Shown here: positions 10,375-21,860 of the stretch, in pieces
How positions within the stretch are numbered: position 1 is the first letter of the stretch
Layout: each line of letters starts with the position of its first letter
Assembly (NCBI GenBank): GCA_963575745.1
Contig: CAUYUJ010014338.1
Span: 173,501 to 237,500 of the forward strand
Reading direction: 5' to 3'
Source of the DNA: Prorocentrum cordatum
Lineage: Eukaryota; Sar; Dinophyceae; Prorocentrales; Prorocentraceae
DNA: 64,000 nt
Program-made: the position numbers and the translations under genes
The notes under the pieces: generated by a model
Databases searched by the model: none
The model's input: only the letters and a program-made list of their open reading frames with translations
Told to the model about the DNA's origin: nothing

Positions 10375-11575
10375 CGTTTGGGGGGTCCTGAGGCCGTCTT
10401 GGGGCGATCTCTGCGGCCTCTTGGGCCGACGTGGGCCGTTCTTGGTACGAAACAGCGAGAACCCGACAAACCTCACATAATATACACATGTTTGGCCTCC
10501 TGAGGCCCTCTCGGGGGCCCTCTTGAGGGCCTCTGGAGCCGTCTTGAGGCTCTATTGAACCGTCTGGAGGCCTTCTGAGGCCATCTTGGAACGCCCTTGG
10601 GCGGTCTTGGGCTCTCTTCGAGCGCTCTTGGGCCGTATTGGAGCCCTTTTGGACTCCTCTTGAGGGTTTCTTGGGCCGTCGGGAGTATCTTGGGTCGTTT
10701 TGTGCGATGCTGGGGGAGGAGTTCCCCACCTCCCCACCCTATGCTCCTCCCCTGAACCCCTCCCTAGAGGGCGTCGCCCCACCAGAACGTCATCACTCGT
10801 ACCTCGCTCTTTCCGTCACCTGCTTCGCACGAGGACAGAAAGCGCTTTTACGTTGCGAGGGCGCGAGATCGCTTGCGTCGTGTCTTGAAGCCCTCTGGGT
10901 GGTAAGACTCTGGTGCGTATACCAAACAACGTACAAACTGCACCTTGCGAACATCAATGCATATGGCCTCTTCGGGCCTTCTTGCAAGTCCCCTCGGGGC
11001 TCTTTCGGGCCGTCCTGGGGCCCTCTTGGACCGTCTTAAGGGGCCTGGGCCGCCTGGGGGCCCTCTGGAGGTTTTCTTGGGCCGTCTGGGTGCCCTCTGG
11101 GAGCTCTCCTGGGACCTCTCGGGGGCCTCCTGTGGCCATGTTGGGACTCTCCCGAAGCCTTTCAAGACCCTCTGGGGCCCCTCTTGGACCGTCTTGGGGC
11201 CCTCTTGGGACGTCTTGGGGGCCTCTTGTGCTGCCTTGGGGCGATCCTGGGGGCCTCTTAGGCGGTCGTGGACGCTGTTTAAACCAAAGAACCGGATGTG
11301 CTAAGCATGCACGTGTTCCGTAAAGAATGGAGCTGCGTTTGCCTCCTGGGCGTCCTTTGGGAGGCCTCGTGGGGCGTTTTGAACGCCTCGCTGGCCGTCT
11401 TGAAGCCATCTTGGGCCCTCTTTGAGCGCTCTTGGGCCGTCTTGGGGTCCTCTCGGGCCTCCCAGAGGCCGTCTTGGAGGTAGCTTGGGCGCTCGCTGCC
11501 TTGGACCGTCTTGGGGCCCTCTGAGGCGCTCTTGGGGCTGGCTTGGGCCATCTAGGGCCGAACATGACAGAACAA
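10375..11575. repeat. second CTTGGG-type array
   Basis: Same unit type as 1.0-4.65 kb. A spacer at 11,290-11,350 (ATGCACGTGTTCCG, AATGGAGCTGCGTTTGCCTC) matches the spacers near 2,815, 3,190 and 3,585. A less repetitive insert at 10,710-10,960 contains no recognised gene. Confidence 0.75.
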
Positions 11576-12420
11576 TGGACATGTTAGATCTGCCCGTGCG
11601 CCTGCCAACCCCCTCGGACTCCCCCATAGTTTCATTTCTCCCGACTGACGGATCGCACGCGAGGCGTGTTTTCCGCCATCCCAGGACACTAACGCGGCAG
11701 CAACGGCGGCGGCGTGCGGCGTTCAGGCCAAGAAGGGGGCGCGAGGTGCTCTGGGCATCACGAGGCGGCGACGCAGGGCAAGTGGGGGGCACGGACTGTG
11801 GTGAGTGCCCAGGCCCCGACGAGACGGCGACGGCAGCGACGTGTGGCGTTCAGGGCCAACGGGGAGCGCGGTGTGTGGGCAATGCCCAGGGCACCGCGCA
11901 GCGATCACGACGGCGACGCGCGTGGTTCAGACTCAGAAGGGGGAGAGGGGGCAGGGGAGAGGGAAGGGAGGGGGCGCCAGGTGCGGGGGGGGTCTCACTG
12001 TCAGCGACGGCGGCGAAAAGTGTGGCGTTCAGGCGATGGTCCCCAGGAGCAGAGTATGCAACCCCAAAGTGCCCAGGGAACTATACAACATGTTTTAACA
12101 GAGCCCCGCTGCACCTGATAGTGGAATTCCTCTCCGCCTTTCTCCACCTCGAGCACCCGTCCCTCACCTCCATGTCCCCCCACCCCAGCCCCCTCCTTCC
12201 CGTTCTGCCCCATCCTCCTCCTCTTTCTCCCACTCGCCTTGTCCTGCTGATCCTCCTGAAACCTACGCGCACCGCCCCATCAAACCGTCAAACAAACAAC
12301 ACCCGAAAACCTATGCGCGCCGCCGCATCACGTTCAAACCAACAACACCGTACACCCTGCAATCTCACGCCTCCTCCTCTTCACCCTCCTCCTCCACCAC
12401 CACCACCACTTGACTGACCC
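11576..12420. other. GC-rich region with ~105-bp imperfect repeat
   Basis: A GTGTGGCGTTCAGG-like stretch with a preceding GACGGCGACG recurs about three to four times between 11,700 and 12,040. The rest is C-rich and CTCCTC-rich. The longest frame (331 codons, plus strand, 11,422 start) crosses from the CTTGGG array into this region and has no recognisable domain. Confidence 0.5.
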
Positions 12421-13365
12421 TCTTCCCTCTACTTCCTCCACTGGGTGGTTGGGTGGGGCCGCGGTGTTTACGACCGATCCTGTTCTTGAGAAAATTGCTC
12501 CCACCTTGTGGCCCCCCACCGAGGGGGACCCCAAACGGCGCTGAGGTTTTCGACGATCCCTCTTGCCGAGTCGATCCAATCCACCTTCTCCTCTTCGCTT
12601 CTCTAGAGGAAGAAAAAATTATGTAAACATAAATGTCCGACGGTCCGCGCGGATTTCTTGAATCTGCGTTGGACCTCCCATCGCTGGCGCGCGGAGCGCG
12701 CCAAGGGCGGCACCGAAAGCGCCGCCAGGGGCCCCCAGCGCCGTTCCGCGAAAACCGCGCGGAGCTCCGGAAGTGCATGCTTACACAGTGTCTTCGTCCA
12801 TGATCCTCGTCCTCCGCCCCCCCCATCCTCCCCTCCTCCTTCCCCACCCCTCCGGCGACGACGATAACGTCGACGCTGCCGTCGTCGTCGCTTCCGGGGG
12901 GGCTGCTACCTGTGGGCCTGCGCGCTGGGCAGGGCGAACCACTGCTCAAAGTCGCCCAGCGAGCTGAAAGACCTGGGAGGGCGGCGGTGCTAAGATTCGC
13001 CCTTGGCCGAGTACCTACGGTGAGGGCATTGGGTAAATAACCTTTAGATAAGGAGTCCAGGGTCTGGAAGCGAGTGGAACACCAATTGAGGATGCGCCGT
13101 GGATATCACTGCCGCCTCCATCAGATAAGGAATCCCCAGGGTCTGAAGCCTCCTGGGCACATTCCTGAACCAACGCCCCACCGTGCCAGACATAGCGGCG
13201 CCGGAGGCGCCGCCAGGGGGCCCCAGCGCCGATCCAAAAGATTCGCGCGGAGCTTCGAAAATGTATGTTTATGCCGGTATATTCTTCCTCGGTCGACAAG
13301 CAGACCAGACTGGACCCGCCAGGCGACCCGCTGGGTTCGGGCTCCACTGAAAGTGCTTGACAATG
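12421..13365. other. region with two ~70-bp direct repeats, no gene seen
   Basis: GCGCCGCCAGGGG, CCCCAGCGCCG and CGCGCGGAGCT recur in order at about 12,716-12,785 and 13,203-13,272. A CCTCC-rich tract lies at about 12,800-12,850. Nothing else is recognised. Confidence 0.5.
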
Positions 13366-14368
13366 GAACATGCTCGACCCACGAACCCGGAAAGGAATAT
13401 AGAAATGTAAGACACGGCAACGTTTCAAAGACACCTGATTAGGCGACGGGCAAATGTAATGATGGAGGTATCGATCTTGATGTACCGTGCCGGGAGCTGT
13501 GCTGTGCTGCGCCGTGCTAAACTGCGATGTGCCATGCCGCGATTGTGCTCTATAGCGTTGTGGATCGAGCCCTCCTTTGCATCCGAGTCCTGACCGATCT
13601 GATCTGGGTCGTGAGCTCGAGCTGCCTGACCACATAGTAGCTGCCCCAGAGCTCATGGACAGGGGGACATGCCAGGAGGACGCGCCTGGGAGCGCCCCAA
13701 GGGACGCGCCAAGCGAGGTGCCAGGGAACGTTCCACGGGGACGCACCGCGGGACGTGCCAAGGGGACGCGCTACGGAACGTGCCCATGGACGTGCCACGG
13801 GACGTGCCAGGGGACGCGCCGCGCGACGTGCCAGGGGGACTCGCCACGGGACGCGCCATGGAACGTGCCAAATTGCAATGATGAATGTATCGATCTTGAT
13901 GTACCGTGCCGAGGGCTGTGCTGTGCTGAACCGTGCTGAACTGCGATGTGCCATGCCGCGATTGTGCTCTATAGCGTTGTGGATCGAGTCCTCCATTGCA
14001 TCCGAGTCCTGACCGAACTGATCTGGATCTTAAGCTCGAGCTGCTCTAGCACATAGTGGCTGACCCAGAGCTCTTTGACAGGAGGACATGCCAGGAGGAC
14101 GCGCCGCCAAACGTCCCAATGGACGCGCCAAGCGAGGTGCCAGGGAACGTTCCACGGGGACGCACCGCGGGACGTGCCAAGGGGACGCGCTACAGAACAT
14201 GCCAATGGACGTGCCACGGGACGTGCCAGGGGACGCGCCGCGCGACGTGCCAGGGGGACTCGCCACGGGACGCGCCACGGAACGTGCCAAAGAACGTGCC
14301 AAGTTGCAATGCTGAGTGTATCGATCTTGATGTACCGTGCCGAAGGCAGTGCTGTGCTGCGCCGTGCC
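13366..14368. repeat. 431-bp repeat block C (leader plus about 2 units)
   Basis: The leader (AACATGCTCGACCCACGAAC) is at 13,366. Subrepeat halves lie at 13,670-13,870 and 14,085-14,310. The block ends inside the third GCTGTGCTG half and switches to the CATGTTAGATACC minisatellite. Confidence 0.85.
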
Positions 14369-14850
14369 CGGGACAGCCATGTTAGATACCCCTCTGCGTG
14401 ACCTGGATACGCTGAATTCGCGCTCCCGCTCGAGACATCCTCGCAACGTCTTCCCCGGAGAGGCCCCCAAAGCGCAACCCCCTGTTCAGAGCAAGAAACC
14501 CTAACTTTTCTGTGTTGGGACATGTGTTCGGGTAGCTCATTTCGGCCTCCGTGCGTTTCCTCATAATTCGGCGTTGGGCCCGACGCCATGTTAGATACCC
14601 CAACTCTGCAAAACCAGCGTTTCGCTCGAGACTTCCTCAACCATTCTGACAAACAAGCGTTTCGCTCGAGACATCCCCCAATTCTGCAAAAACCAGCGTT
14701 TCGCTCGAGACATCCTCATCACATGATGAAAAACAAGCGTTTCGCTCGAGACATCCTCAATGTTAAATTCGCAGGCCCACCTCGACCTCGATATTTATCG
14801 CAAAAGAAATTCGCCGGCCCACCTCAAGTCAAACCCGGAGGTAAACCCAC
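14369..14850. repeat. segment duplicated at 46.06-46.57 kb, with CTCGAGACATCC units
   Basis: From CATGTTAGATACC through GCGTGACCTGGATACGCTGA, a GTTCAGAGCAAGAAA stretch, GGGACATGTGTTCGGGTAGC and GTTGGGCCCGACGCCATG it runs collinear with 46,062-46,440. Then four AAGCGTTTCGCTCGAGACAT units and the TTCGCCGGCCC / ATATTTATCGCAAAAGAAAT module follow. Confidence 0.8.
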
Positions 14851-14852
14851 AA

Positions 14853-15478
14853 ACATGATGGACCCACGAACCCGGAAAGGGATATAGACATGCGCAGCAT
14901 GGTCACGTTTTCACGATACCCAACTGGGCGACACCTCACAAAACATCCCACGAGACACCCCGCGAAACATCCCACGAGACACCTCGCGAAACATTCCACG
15001 AGACACCTCGCGAAACGTTCCACGAGACACCCCGCGAAACATTCCACGAGACACCCCACGAAACATTCCACGAGACACCCCACGAAACATTCCACGAGAC
15101 ACCCCACGAAACATTCCACGGGGGTGCGACTGGGTGTGGTCGTGCTGGGGTGTGGTCTTGCTGGGGTGTGGTCGTGCTGGGGGGGTGGTCGTGCTGGGGG
15201 GTGGTCGTGCTGGGGCGTGGTCGTGCTGGGGCGTGGTCGTGCTGGGGCGTGGTCGTGCTGGGGTGTGGTCGTGCTGTGGTGAGGTCGTGCTGGGGTGGTC
15301 CGCACCCTGTGATTTAGCACCGCGAGCAACGACAGGCAACCACTCAACCAGGACAACCACGAGGAGACGCGTAACGCACGCAACGGTACGGGCGCCACTC
15401 ATCAAACACACAGGGAGTCCGTGGCTGCATCGGTTGAGTGGTTGCCTGTCGCCGCCCCCTGGGCGGATCCCCCTCGTA

Positions 15479-15552
<74 letters not shown>

Positions 15553-15780
15553 GCTGGGAGGTGGTCGTGCTGGGGAGTGGTCGTGCTGGGGCGTGGTCGT
15601 GCTGGGGCGTGATCGTGCTGGGGTGTGGTCGTGCTGTGGTGAGGTCGTGCTGGGGTGTGGTCGTGCTGGGGTGTGGTCTTGCTGGGGTGGGGCCGTGCTG
15701 GGGTGGGGTCGTGCTGGGGTGTGGTCGTGCTGGGGTGTGGTCGTGCTGGGGTGTGGTCGTGCTGGGGTGGGCCCCTGGAG
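14853..15780. repeat. composite array 1: leader, 24-bp array, 15-bp array
   Basis: The leader AACATGATGGACCCACGAAC at 14,853 precedes seven to eight 24-bp units (ACATTCCACGAGACACCCC) at about 14,935-15,120, then 15-bp GTGGTCGTGCTGGGG units at 15,130-15,300 and 15,555-15,775. An ~180-bp non-repeat segment and a CGT microsatellite split the 15-bp array. Both periods are multiples of three, so frames stay open on both strands; I do not call these genes. Confidence 0.85.
15475..15553. repeat. (CGT)n microsatellite
   Basis: About 26 uninterrupted CGT triplets inside the 15-bp array region. Confidence 0.97.
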
Positions 15781-15799
15781 AGGGCGAATCTATAGGCAC

Positions 15800-16125
15800 A
15801 TAAGTAACAAAACAAGCGTTTCGCTCGAGACATCCTCGGCAAACTCTTCGGAGCAAGCGTTTCGCTCGAGACATCCTCAACGCACGAAAAAGTGGCCCGC
15901 ACCCTGTGATTTATCGATCGGGATTTCAAAAACAAGCGTTTCGCCTGAGACATTCTCAAATTTTAATCCGCCGGCCTCCTTCGACCTCGATATTTATCAG
16001 GGAAAAAATCCGCCGGCCTCCTTCAAGTTGGCACCGGGGGACAGGTTTACCAACTAAAAGAGAACCCTGGGCCTGAGCCCTTTCCGGGAAAAAGAGAAAC
16101 CTTGGCCTAAGCCCTTTCCTGCAAA
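15800..16125. repeat. CTCGAGACATCC units plus CGCCGGCC / TTTATC module
   Basis: Three AAGCGTTTCGCTCGAGACAT units (15,810-15,955) are followed by CGCCGGCCTCCTTCGACCTC, ATATTTATC, a second CGCCGGCCTCC and AGAACCCTGGGCC. Confidence 0.8.
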
Positions 16126-16504
16126 AACAATTCAAATTAGTCGAGATATCTGATATCCTCCAAAATTCCTGCGCGCGGGACGCGGCACGCGCGAGACATC
16201 CTCGGAATTCCTGCGCGCGGGGCGCTTTTCCGCGTCGCGGTCGGGGCTCCAGCCTTCGTTTTTTTTAGTTTGATGGAAGATTCTGCTAAAAAAGCCCCGC
16301 ACCTTTTTCTACAAAGGAAAACGGGGGTCCGCGGACCCCGTTATTTATCGAGGATCCGAGGTGGGGGGCTCACTTTCCTCGAGCGGGCACGCGCGAAACG
16401 CATTTGTTTCACGCCGAAGTTGACTTTACATTGTTTTTCATCGAGCGGAAATCTGCCGGCCCCCCCAGGGGGGGGATAAACTTACTAAGTCACTAAAAGA
16501 GAGC
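16126..16504. repeat. composite dispersed module, copy 2
   Basis: Same order of motifs as at 7.3 and 53.5 kb. This copy contains a short palindrome GGGTCCGCGGACCC at about 16,326 directly before GTTATTTATCGAGGATCCGA. No gene is seen. Confidence 0.7.
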
Positions 16505-16525
16505 CCTGGGCCCGCGCCCTCTTCG

Positions 16526-17485
16526 GAACATGATCGACCCACGAACCCGGAGAGGAATATAGAAATGTAAGACACGGCAACGTTTCAAAAACACCTGATT
16601 GGGCGACGGGCAAATGCAATGCTTAGTGTATCGATCTTGATGTACCGTGCCGAGGGCTGTGCGGTGCTGCGCCGCGCTGAACTGCGATGTGCCATGCCAC
16701 GATTGTGCTCTATAGCGTTGTGGATCGAGTCCTCCTTTGCATCCGAGTCCTGACCGAACTGATCTGGATCTTAAGCTCGAGCTGCCTAAGCACATAACTA
16801 GTAGCTGCCCCAGAGCTGATTGACAGGGGAACCTGCCAGGAGGACGCGCCGCAGAACGTCCCAAGGGACGCGCCAGGCGACGTGCCAGGGGACGTGCCAT
16901 GGGGACGCACCGCGGGACGTGCCAAGGGGACGCGCTACGGAACGTGCCAATGGACGTGCCACGGGACGTGCCAAGGGACGCACCAAGCGAGGTGCCAGGG
17001 GACGTGCCACGGGGACGCACCGTGGGACGTGCCAAGGGGACGAGCCACGGAACGTGCCCATGGACGTGCCACGGGACGTGCCAGGGGACGCGCCGCGCGA
17101 CGTGCCAGGGGAACTCGCCACAGGACGCGCCACGGAACGTGCCAAATTGCACTGCTGAGTTTGTCGATCTTGATGTACCGTGCCGAAGGCTGTGCTGTGC
17201 TGCGCCGTGCTGAACTGCGATGTGCCACGTGGCGATTGTGCTCTATAGCGTTGTGGATCGAGTCCTCCTTTGCATCCGAGTCCTGACCGAACTGATCTGG
17301 ATCTTAAGCTCGAGCTGCCTGAGTACATAGTCCACGTAGTAGCTGCCCCAGAGCTAATTGACAAGGAAACATGCCAGGAAGACGCGCCGCGGAACGTTCC
17401 AAGGGACGCGCCAGGCGACGTGCCAGGGGACGTGCCACGGGGACGCACCGCGGGACGTGCCAAGGGGACGCGCTACAGAACGTGC
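16526..17485. repeat. 431-bp repeat block D
   Basis: The leader is at 16,526. Subrepeat halves lie at 16,840-17,150 and 17,370-17,480. The block ends at GCTACAGAACGTGCTGGGGA and passes into the 65-bp minisatellite, a junction also present at 45,868. Confidence 0.85.
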
Positions 17486-17735
17486 TGGGGATAAGCGTCG
17501 TGTTGGTGGCCTGGACACGTAAAAACACGGTGCCAGCTCGGGACAACCATGAAAGATATCCCCAGGGTGGCCTGGACACGTACAAACACGCGGTTCCAGC
17601 TCGGGACAATCATGTTAGAGATCTCCCTGGGTGGCCTGAGCATGAAATTACACTACACCCGCGCTCCCAGGGCCACGATCCCTCGTAAATTACGCTACGT
17701 CAGCGCTCCCAGGGCCACGATCCCTCGTAAGGGCT
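17486..17735. repeat. 65-bp and 48-bp minisatellite copies
   Basis: Three GGTGGCCTGGACACG units are followed by two CGCTCCCAGGGCCACGATCC units. Confidence 0.75.
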
Positions 17736-17938
17736 CCTGGGCCCTCCTGGGTCTTCCTTGGACCTCTTGGGCCCTCCTGGGCTCTCCTGGAGCCTCCTGG
17801 AGCTTCTCCTGGGCCCTCCTTGGGCCCCCTGGTGCCTCTTGGAGCCTCCTGGGTCCTCCTGGGCCCTCCTGGGCTCTCCTGGGCCCTCCTGGGCTCTCCT
17901 GGGCTCTCCTGGAGCCTCCTGGGCACTCCTGGGCGAAA
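17736..17938. repeat. 12-bp GGGCTCTCCTGG array
   Basis: About 16 copies of GGGCCCTCCTGG / GGGCTCTCCTGG with small changes. The period is a multiple of three, hence open frames on both strands. Confidence 0.85.
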
Positions 17939-17939
17939 T

Positions 17940-18090
17940 CAAGGTCCGAAAACACATGGGACTTGCCACATTTCTGAAATTCGGTGCCACCCCTCACGCA
18001 TCGGCGGGGTCAGGATCCGAAAACACAAAGGATTGGCCACATTTCTGTAATTCCGTGCCACCCCTCACGCAGATCGGCGGGGTCAGGGTC
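17940..18090. repeat. ~70-bp minisatellite, two copies
   Basis: AAAACACATGGGACTTGCCA followed by CATTTCTG and CACCCCTCACGC. The same unit occurs in three and a half copies at 19,617-19,850. Confidence 0.8.
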
Positions 18091-18091
18091 C

Positions 18092-19065
18092 AACATGATC
18101 GACCCACGAACCCGGAAAGGAATACAGAAATGTAATGCATTGCAACATTTCAAAGACACCTGATTGGGCGACGGGCACATGCAATGCTGAATGTATCGAT
18201 GATAATGTACTGTGCCGAGGGCTGTGCTGTGCTACGCCGTGCTGAACTGCGATGTGCCATGCCGCGATTGTGCTCTATATAGCGTTGTGGATCGAGTCCT
18301 CCCTGGCATCCGAGTCCTCACCGAACTGATCTGGAGCGTAAGCTCGAGCTGCCTGAGCAGATGGTAGCTGCCCCAGAACTAATCGACAGAGGGAACATGC
18401 CAGGAGGACGCGCCGCGGAACGTCCCAAGGGACGCGCCAGGCGACGTGCCAGGGGACGTGCCATGGGCACGCACCGCGGGACGTGCCAAGGGGACGCGCT
18501 ACGGAACGTGCCAATGGACGTGCCGAGGGACGTGCCAGGGGACGCGCCGCGCGACGTGCCAGGTAGACTCGCCACGGAACGCGCCAAGGAACGTGCCAAG
18601 GTGCATAGTTGAGTGTATCGATCTTGATGTACCGTGCCGACGGCTGTGCTGTGCTACGCCGTGCTGAACTGCGATGTGCCATGCCGCGATTGTGCTCTAC
18701 ATAGCGTTGTGGATCGAGTCCTCCCTGGCATCCGAGTCCTCACCGAACTGATCTGGAGCGTAAGCTCGAGCTGCCTGAGCAGATGGTAGCTGCCCCAGAA
18801 CTAATCGACAGAGGGAACATGCCAAGAGGACGCGCCGCGGAACGTCCCAAGGGACGCGCCAGGCGACGTGCCAGGGGACGTGCCATGGGCACGCACCGCG
18901 GGACGTGCCAAGGGGACGCGCTACGGAACGTGCCAATGGACGTGCCGAGGACGTGCCAGGGGGACTCGCCACGGGACGCTCCGCGGAACGTGCCAGGCAA
19001 CATGCCAGGCTGCAATGCTAAGGGTATCGATATTGATGTACCGTGCCGAGGGCTGTGCTGTGCCT
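18092..19065. repeat. 431-bp repeat block E
   Basis: Leader at 18,092, then two units of about 425 bp. The second is internally shortened in its subrepeat half. The block closes in CTGGGCGACCTGGACACGTG. Confidence 0.85.
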
Positions 19066-19616
19066 GGGCGACCTGGACACGTGAAAACACGCGTTTCGCT
19101 CAAGACGTTGTCAGCACATCCTCATGCTAGACATCCGCCTGGGCAACCTGGACACGTGCAAACAAGCGTCTCGCTCGAGACATCCTCAACAAATGCTCAT
19201 GCTAGACATCCGCCTGGGCGACCTGGACACGTGAAAACAAGCCTCTGGTTCGAGACATCCTCAACAAATCCTCATGCTAGACATCTGTCTGGGCCACCTG
19301 GAGGCGTGAAACCAAGCGTCTCGCTCGAGACATCCTCAAGACCTGGGCACGTGAAAACAAGCATTTTACTTCAGAGATTCTCTGAATTCTGGTCCCCAGG
19401 AGAAGACAATCTATCACACAAAACAAGCGTTTCGCTCGAGACATCCTCAACAAATTCTGAAAAACTAGCGTTTCGCTAGGGACATCCTCAATTTTTAATT
19501 CGCCGGCCCTACGCGACCTCGTTATTTATCGCAAAAGAAATTCGCCAGCCCTACAGCCGTCAAAACCGGGGGGAACCAACTAAAAGAGAACCCTGGGCTC
19601 AGGCCCTTTCCGGGAA
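19066..19616. repeat. CTGGACACGTGAAAACAAGC / CTCGAGACATCC unit array and module
   Basis: About four 70-bp units combine CATGCTAGACATCCGCCTGG, CTGGACACGTG and CTCGAGACATCCTCAAC. Plain CTCGAGACATCC units and the CGCCGGCCC / TTATTTATCGCAAAAGAAAT module follow. Confidence 0.75.
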
Positions 19617-19850
19617 AAACACATGGGATTTGCCACATTTCTGGAATTCCGTGCCACCCCTCACGCAGATCGGCGGGGTCAGGGTCCAAAAACACAGGGG
19701 ATTTGCCACATTTCTGGAATTCCGCGCCACCCCTCACGCAGATCGGCGGGGTCAGGGTCCAAAAACACAGGGGATTTGACACATTTCTGGTATTCCGTGC
19801 CACCCCTCATGCAAATCGGCGGGGTCAGGGTGAAAAAACATATGGGATTT
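19617..19850. repeat. ~70-bp minisatellite, about 3.5 copies
   Basis: Units of AAAACACATGGGATTTGCCA, CATTTCTGGAATTCCG and CACCCCTCACGCAGATCGGC. Confidence 0.9.
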
Positions 19851-19984
19851 CTGTTATTTCCGAACTTATGCAACTTCAAGAATCCAAAACTCCGTTCCCA
19901 GCGCCGTTCCGGAGGCCGCGGTACCTCGTTATTTATCGAGCGAACGCGTTTACATCGTTTTTTTATCGTTCAAAGTCGATGTCG
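19851..19984. other. spacer, no gene seen
   Basis: It contains one CTCGTTATTTATCGAGCGAA motif and a short T-tract. Confidence 0.5.
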
Positions 19985-21215
19985 GAACATGATGGACCCA
20001 CGAACCCGGAAAGGGATATAGACATGTGGAGCATGGACACGTTTTCATGATACCCAACTGGGCAACACCTCACGAAACATCCCACGAGACACCTCACGAA
20101 ACAGCCCACGAGACACCTCACGAAACATTCCACGAGACACCTCACGAAACATTTCACGAGACACCCCGCGAAACATTCCACGAGACACCCCACGAAACAT
20201 TCCACGACGACAGGCAACCACTCAACCAAGGCGGTGTGGTCGTGCTGGGGAGTGGTCGTGCTGGGGTGTGGTCGTGCTGGGGGGTGGTCGTGCTGGGGGG
20301 TGGTCGTGCTGGGGGGGTGGTCGTGCTGGGGGGTGTGTCGTGGTCGTGCTGGGGCGTGGTCGTGCTGGGGCGTGGTCGTGCTGGGGCGTGGTCGTGCTGG
20401 GGCGTGGTCGTGCTGGGGCGTGGTCGTGCTGGGGTGTGGTCGTGCTGTGGTAAGGTCGTGCTGGGGTGCGGTCGTGCTGGGGTGTGGTCTTGCTGGGGTG
20501 GGGTCGTGCTGGGGTGTGATCGTGCTGGGGTGGGGTCGTGCTGGGGTGTGGTCGTGCTGGGGTGTGGTCGTGCTAGGGTGGGGTCGTGCTGGGGTGGGGT
20601 CGTGCTGGGGAGTGGTCGTGCTGGGGTGTGGTCGTGCTGGGGTGTGGTCATGCTGGGGCGTGGTCGTGCTGGGGTGGGGTCGTGCTGGGGTGGGGTCGTG
20701 CTGGGGTGGGTTCGTGCTGGGGTGCTCCGCACCCTGTGATTTATCGATCGGGTCGTGCTGGGGTGTGGTCGTGCTGGGGTGTGGTCGTGCTGGGGTGTGG
20801 TCGTGCTGGGGTGTGGTCGTGCTGGGGTGTGGTCGTGCTGGGGAGTGGTCGTGCTGGGGTGTGGTCGTGCTGGGGCGTGCTGGGGTGGTGGTCGTGCTGG
20901 GGGGTGGTCGTGCTGGGGCGTGGTCGTGCTGGGGCGTGGTCGTGCTGGGGCGTGGTCGTGCTGGGGCGTGGTCGTGCTGGGGCGTGCTGTCGTGCTGGGG
21001 TGTGGTCGTGCTGTGGTGAGGTCGTGCTGGGGTGTGGTCGTGCTGGGGTGTGGTCTTGCTGGGGTAGGGTCGTGCTGGGGTCGGGTCGTGCTGGGGTGTG
21101 GTCGTGCTGGGGTATGGTCGTGCTGGGGTGGGGTCGTGCTGGGGTGGGGTCGTGCTGGGGTCTGGTCGTGCTGGGGTGTGGTCGTGCTGGGGTATGGTCG
21201 TGCTAGGGTGGGGTC
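19985..21215. repeat. composite array 2: leader, 24-bp array, 15-bp array
   Basis: The leader AACATGATGGACCCACGAAC at 19,985 is followed by about six 24-bp units (20,062-20,205) and then about 65 copies of the 15-bp GTGGTCGTGCTGGGG unit. An AGCACCCTGTGATTTATCGATCGG-type interruption sits near 20,725-20,755. Frames of up to 494 codons are open on both strands purely because of the 15-bp period. Confidence 0.9.
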
Positions 21216-21860
21216 GTGCATTTCGCTCGAGACATCCTGCCAAAATTCCAGGAAATCGTACAAAAACAAACAAATTAGTCGAAACATCATCGAAATTCCT
21301 TCGCGCGGGGCGCTTTTCCGCGTCGCGGTCGGCTCTGCAAAACAAGCGTTTCGCTCGAGACATCCTCGGCAAACTCTGCGGAGCAAGCGTTTCGCTCGAG
21401 ACATCCTCAACTCTGCAAAACCAGCGTTTCGCTCGAGACATCCTCAAGAAATTCTGAAAAACAAGCGTTTCGCTCGAGACATCCTCAAATTTTAATTCGC
21501 CGGCCTCCTTCGACCTCGTTATTTATCAAGGAAAAAATTCGCCGGCCTCCCTCAAGTTGGCACCGGGGGACAGGTTTACCTACTAAAAGAGAACCCTGGG
21601 CCCACGCCCTTTCCGGGAAAAAATAGACTTCACCTGTGAAATATCGAGGTTTCCTTAAGGCAGTAAAATTCCAAGAGCACGATCTGCGTGAAAGGTGGCG
21701 AAAAATGGCCTTCGTCCTCACAGTTGAAATCCGCCGGCCCCCTTCGACCTCGTAATTTATCGCACAAGAATTCCGCCGGCCCCCTTCAAGTAAAAACTGG
21801 GGGGTAAACCCACTAAAAGAGAACCCTGGGCCCAGGCCCTTTCCGGGACAAAAACAACGT
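21216..21860. repeat. CTCGAGACATCC units and two CGCCGGCC / TTTATC modules
   Basis: Five TTTCGCTCGAGACATCCT units (21,219-21,485), then two copies of the CGCCGGCC, TTCGACCTCGT, ATTTATC, CGCCGGCC and CCCTTTCCGGGA module. Confidence 0.8.

Noticed and set aside
20026-21447. 494- and 418-codon frames (His/Pro/Ser/Thr-rich) and Trp/Gly/Val-rich frames in the 15-bp array
   Set aside because: Explained by the 15-bp period. The same DNA is open in at least three frames.
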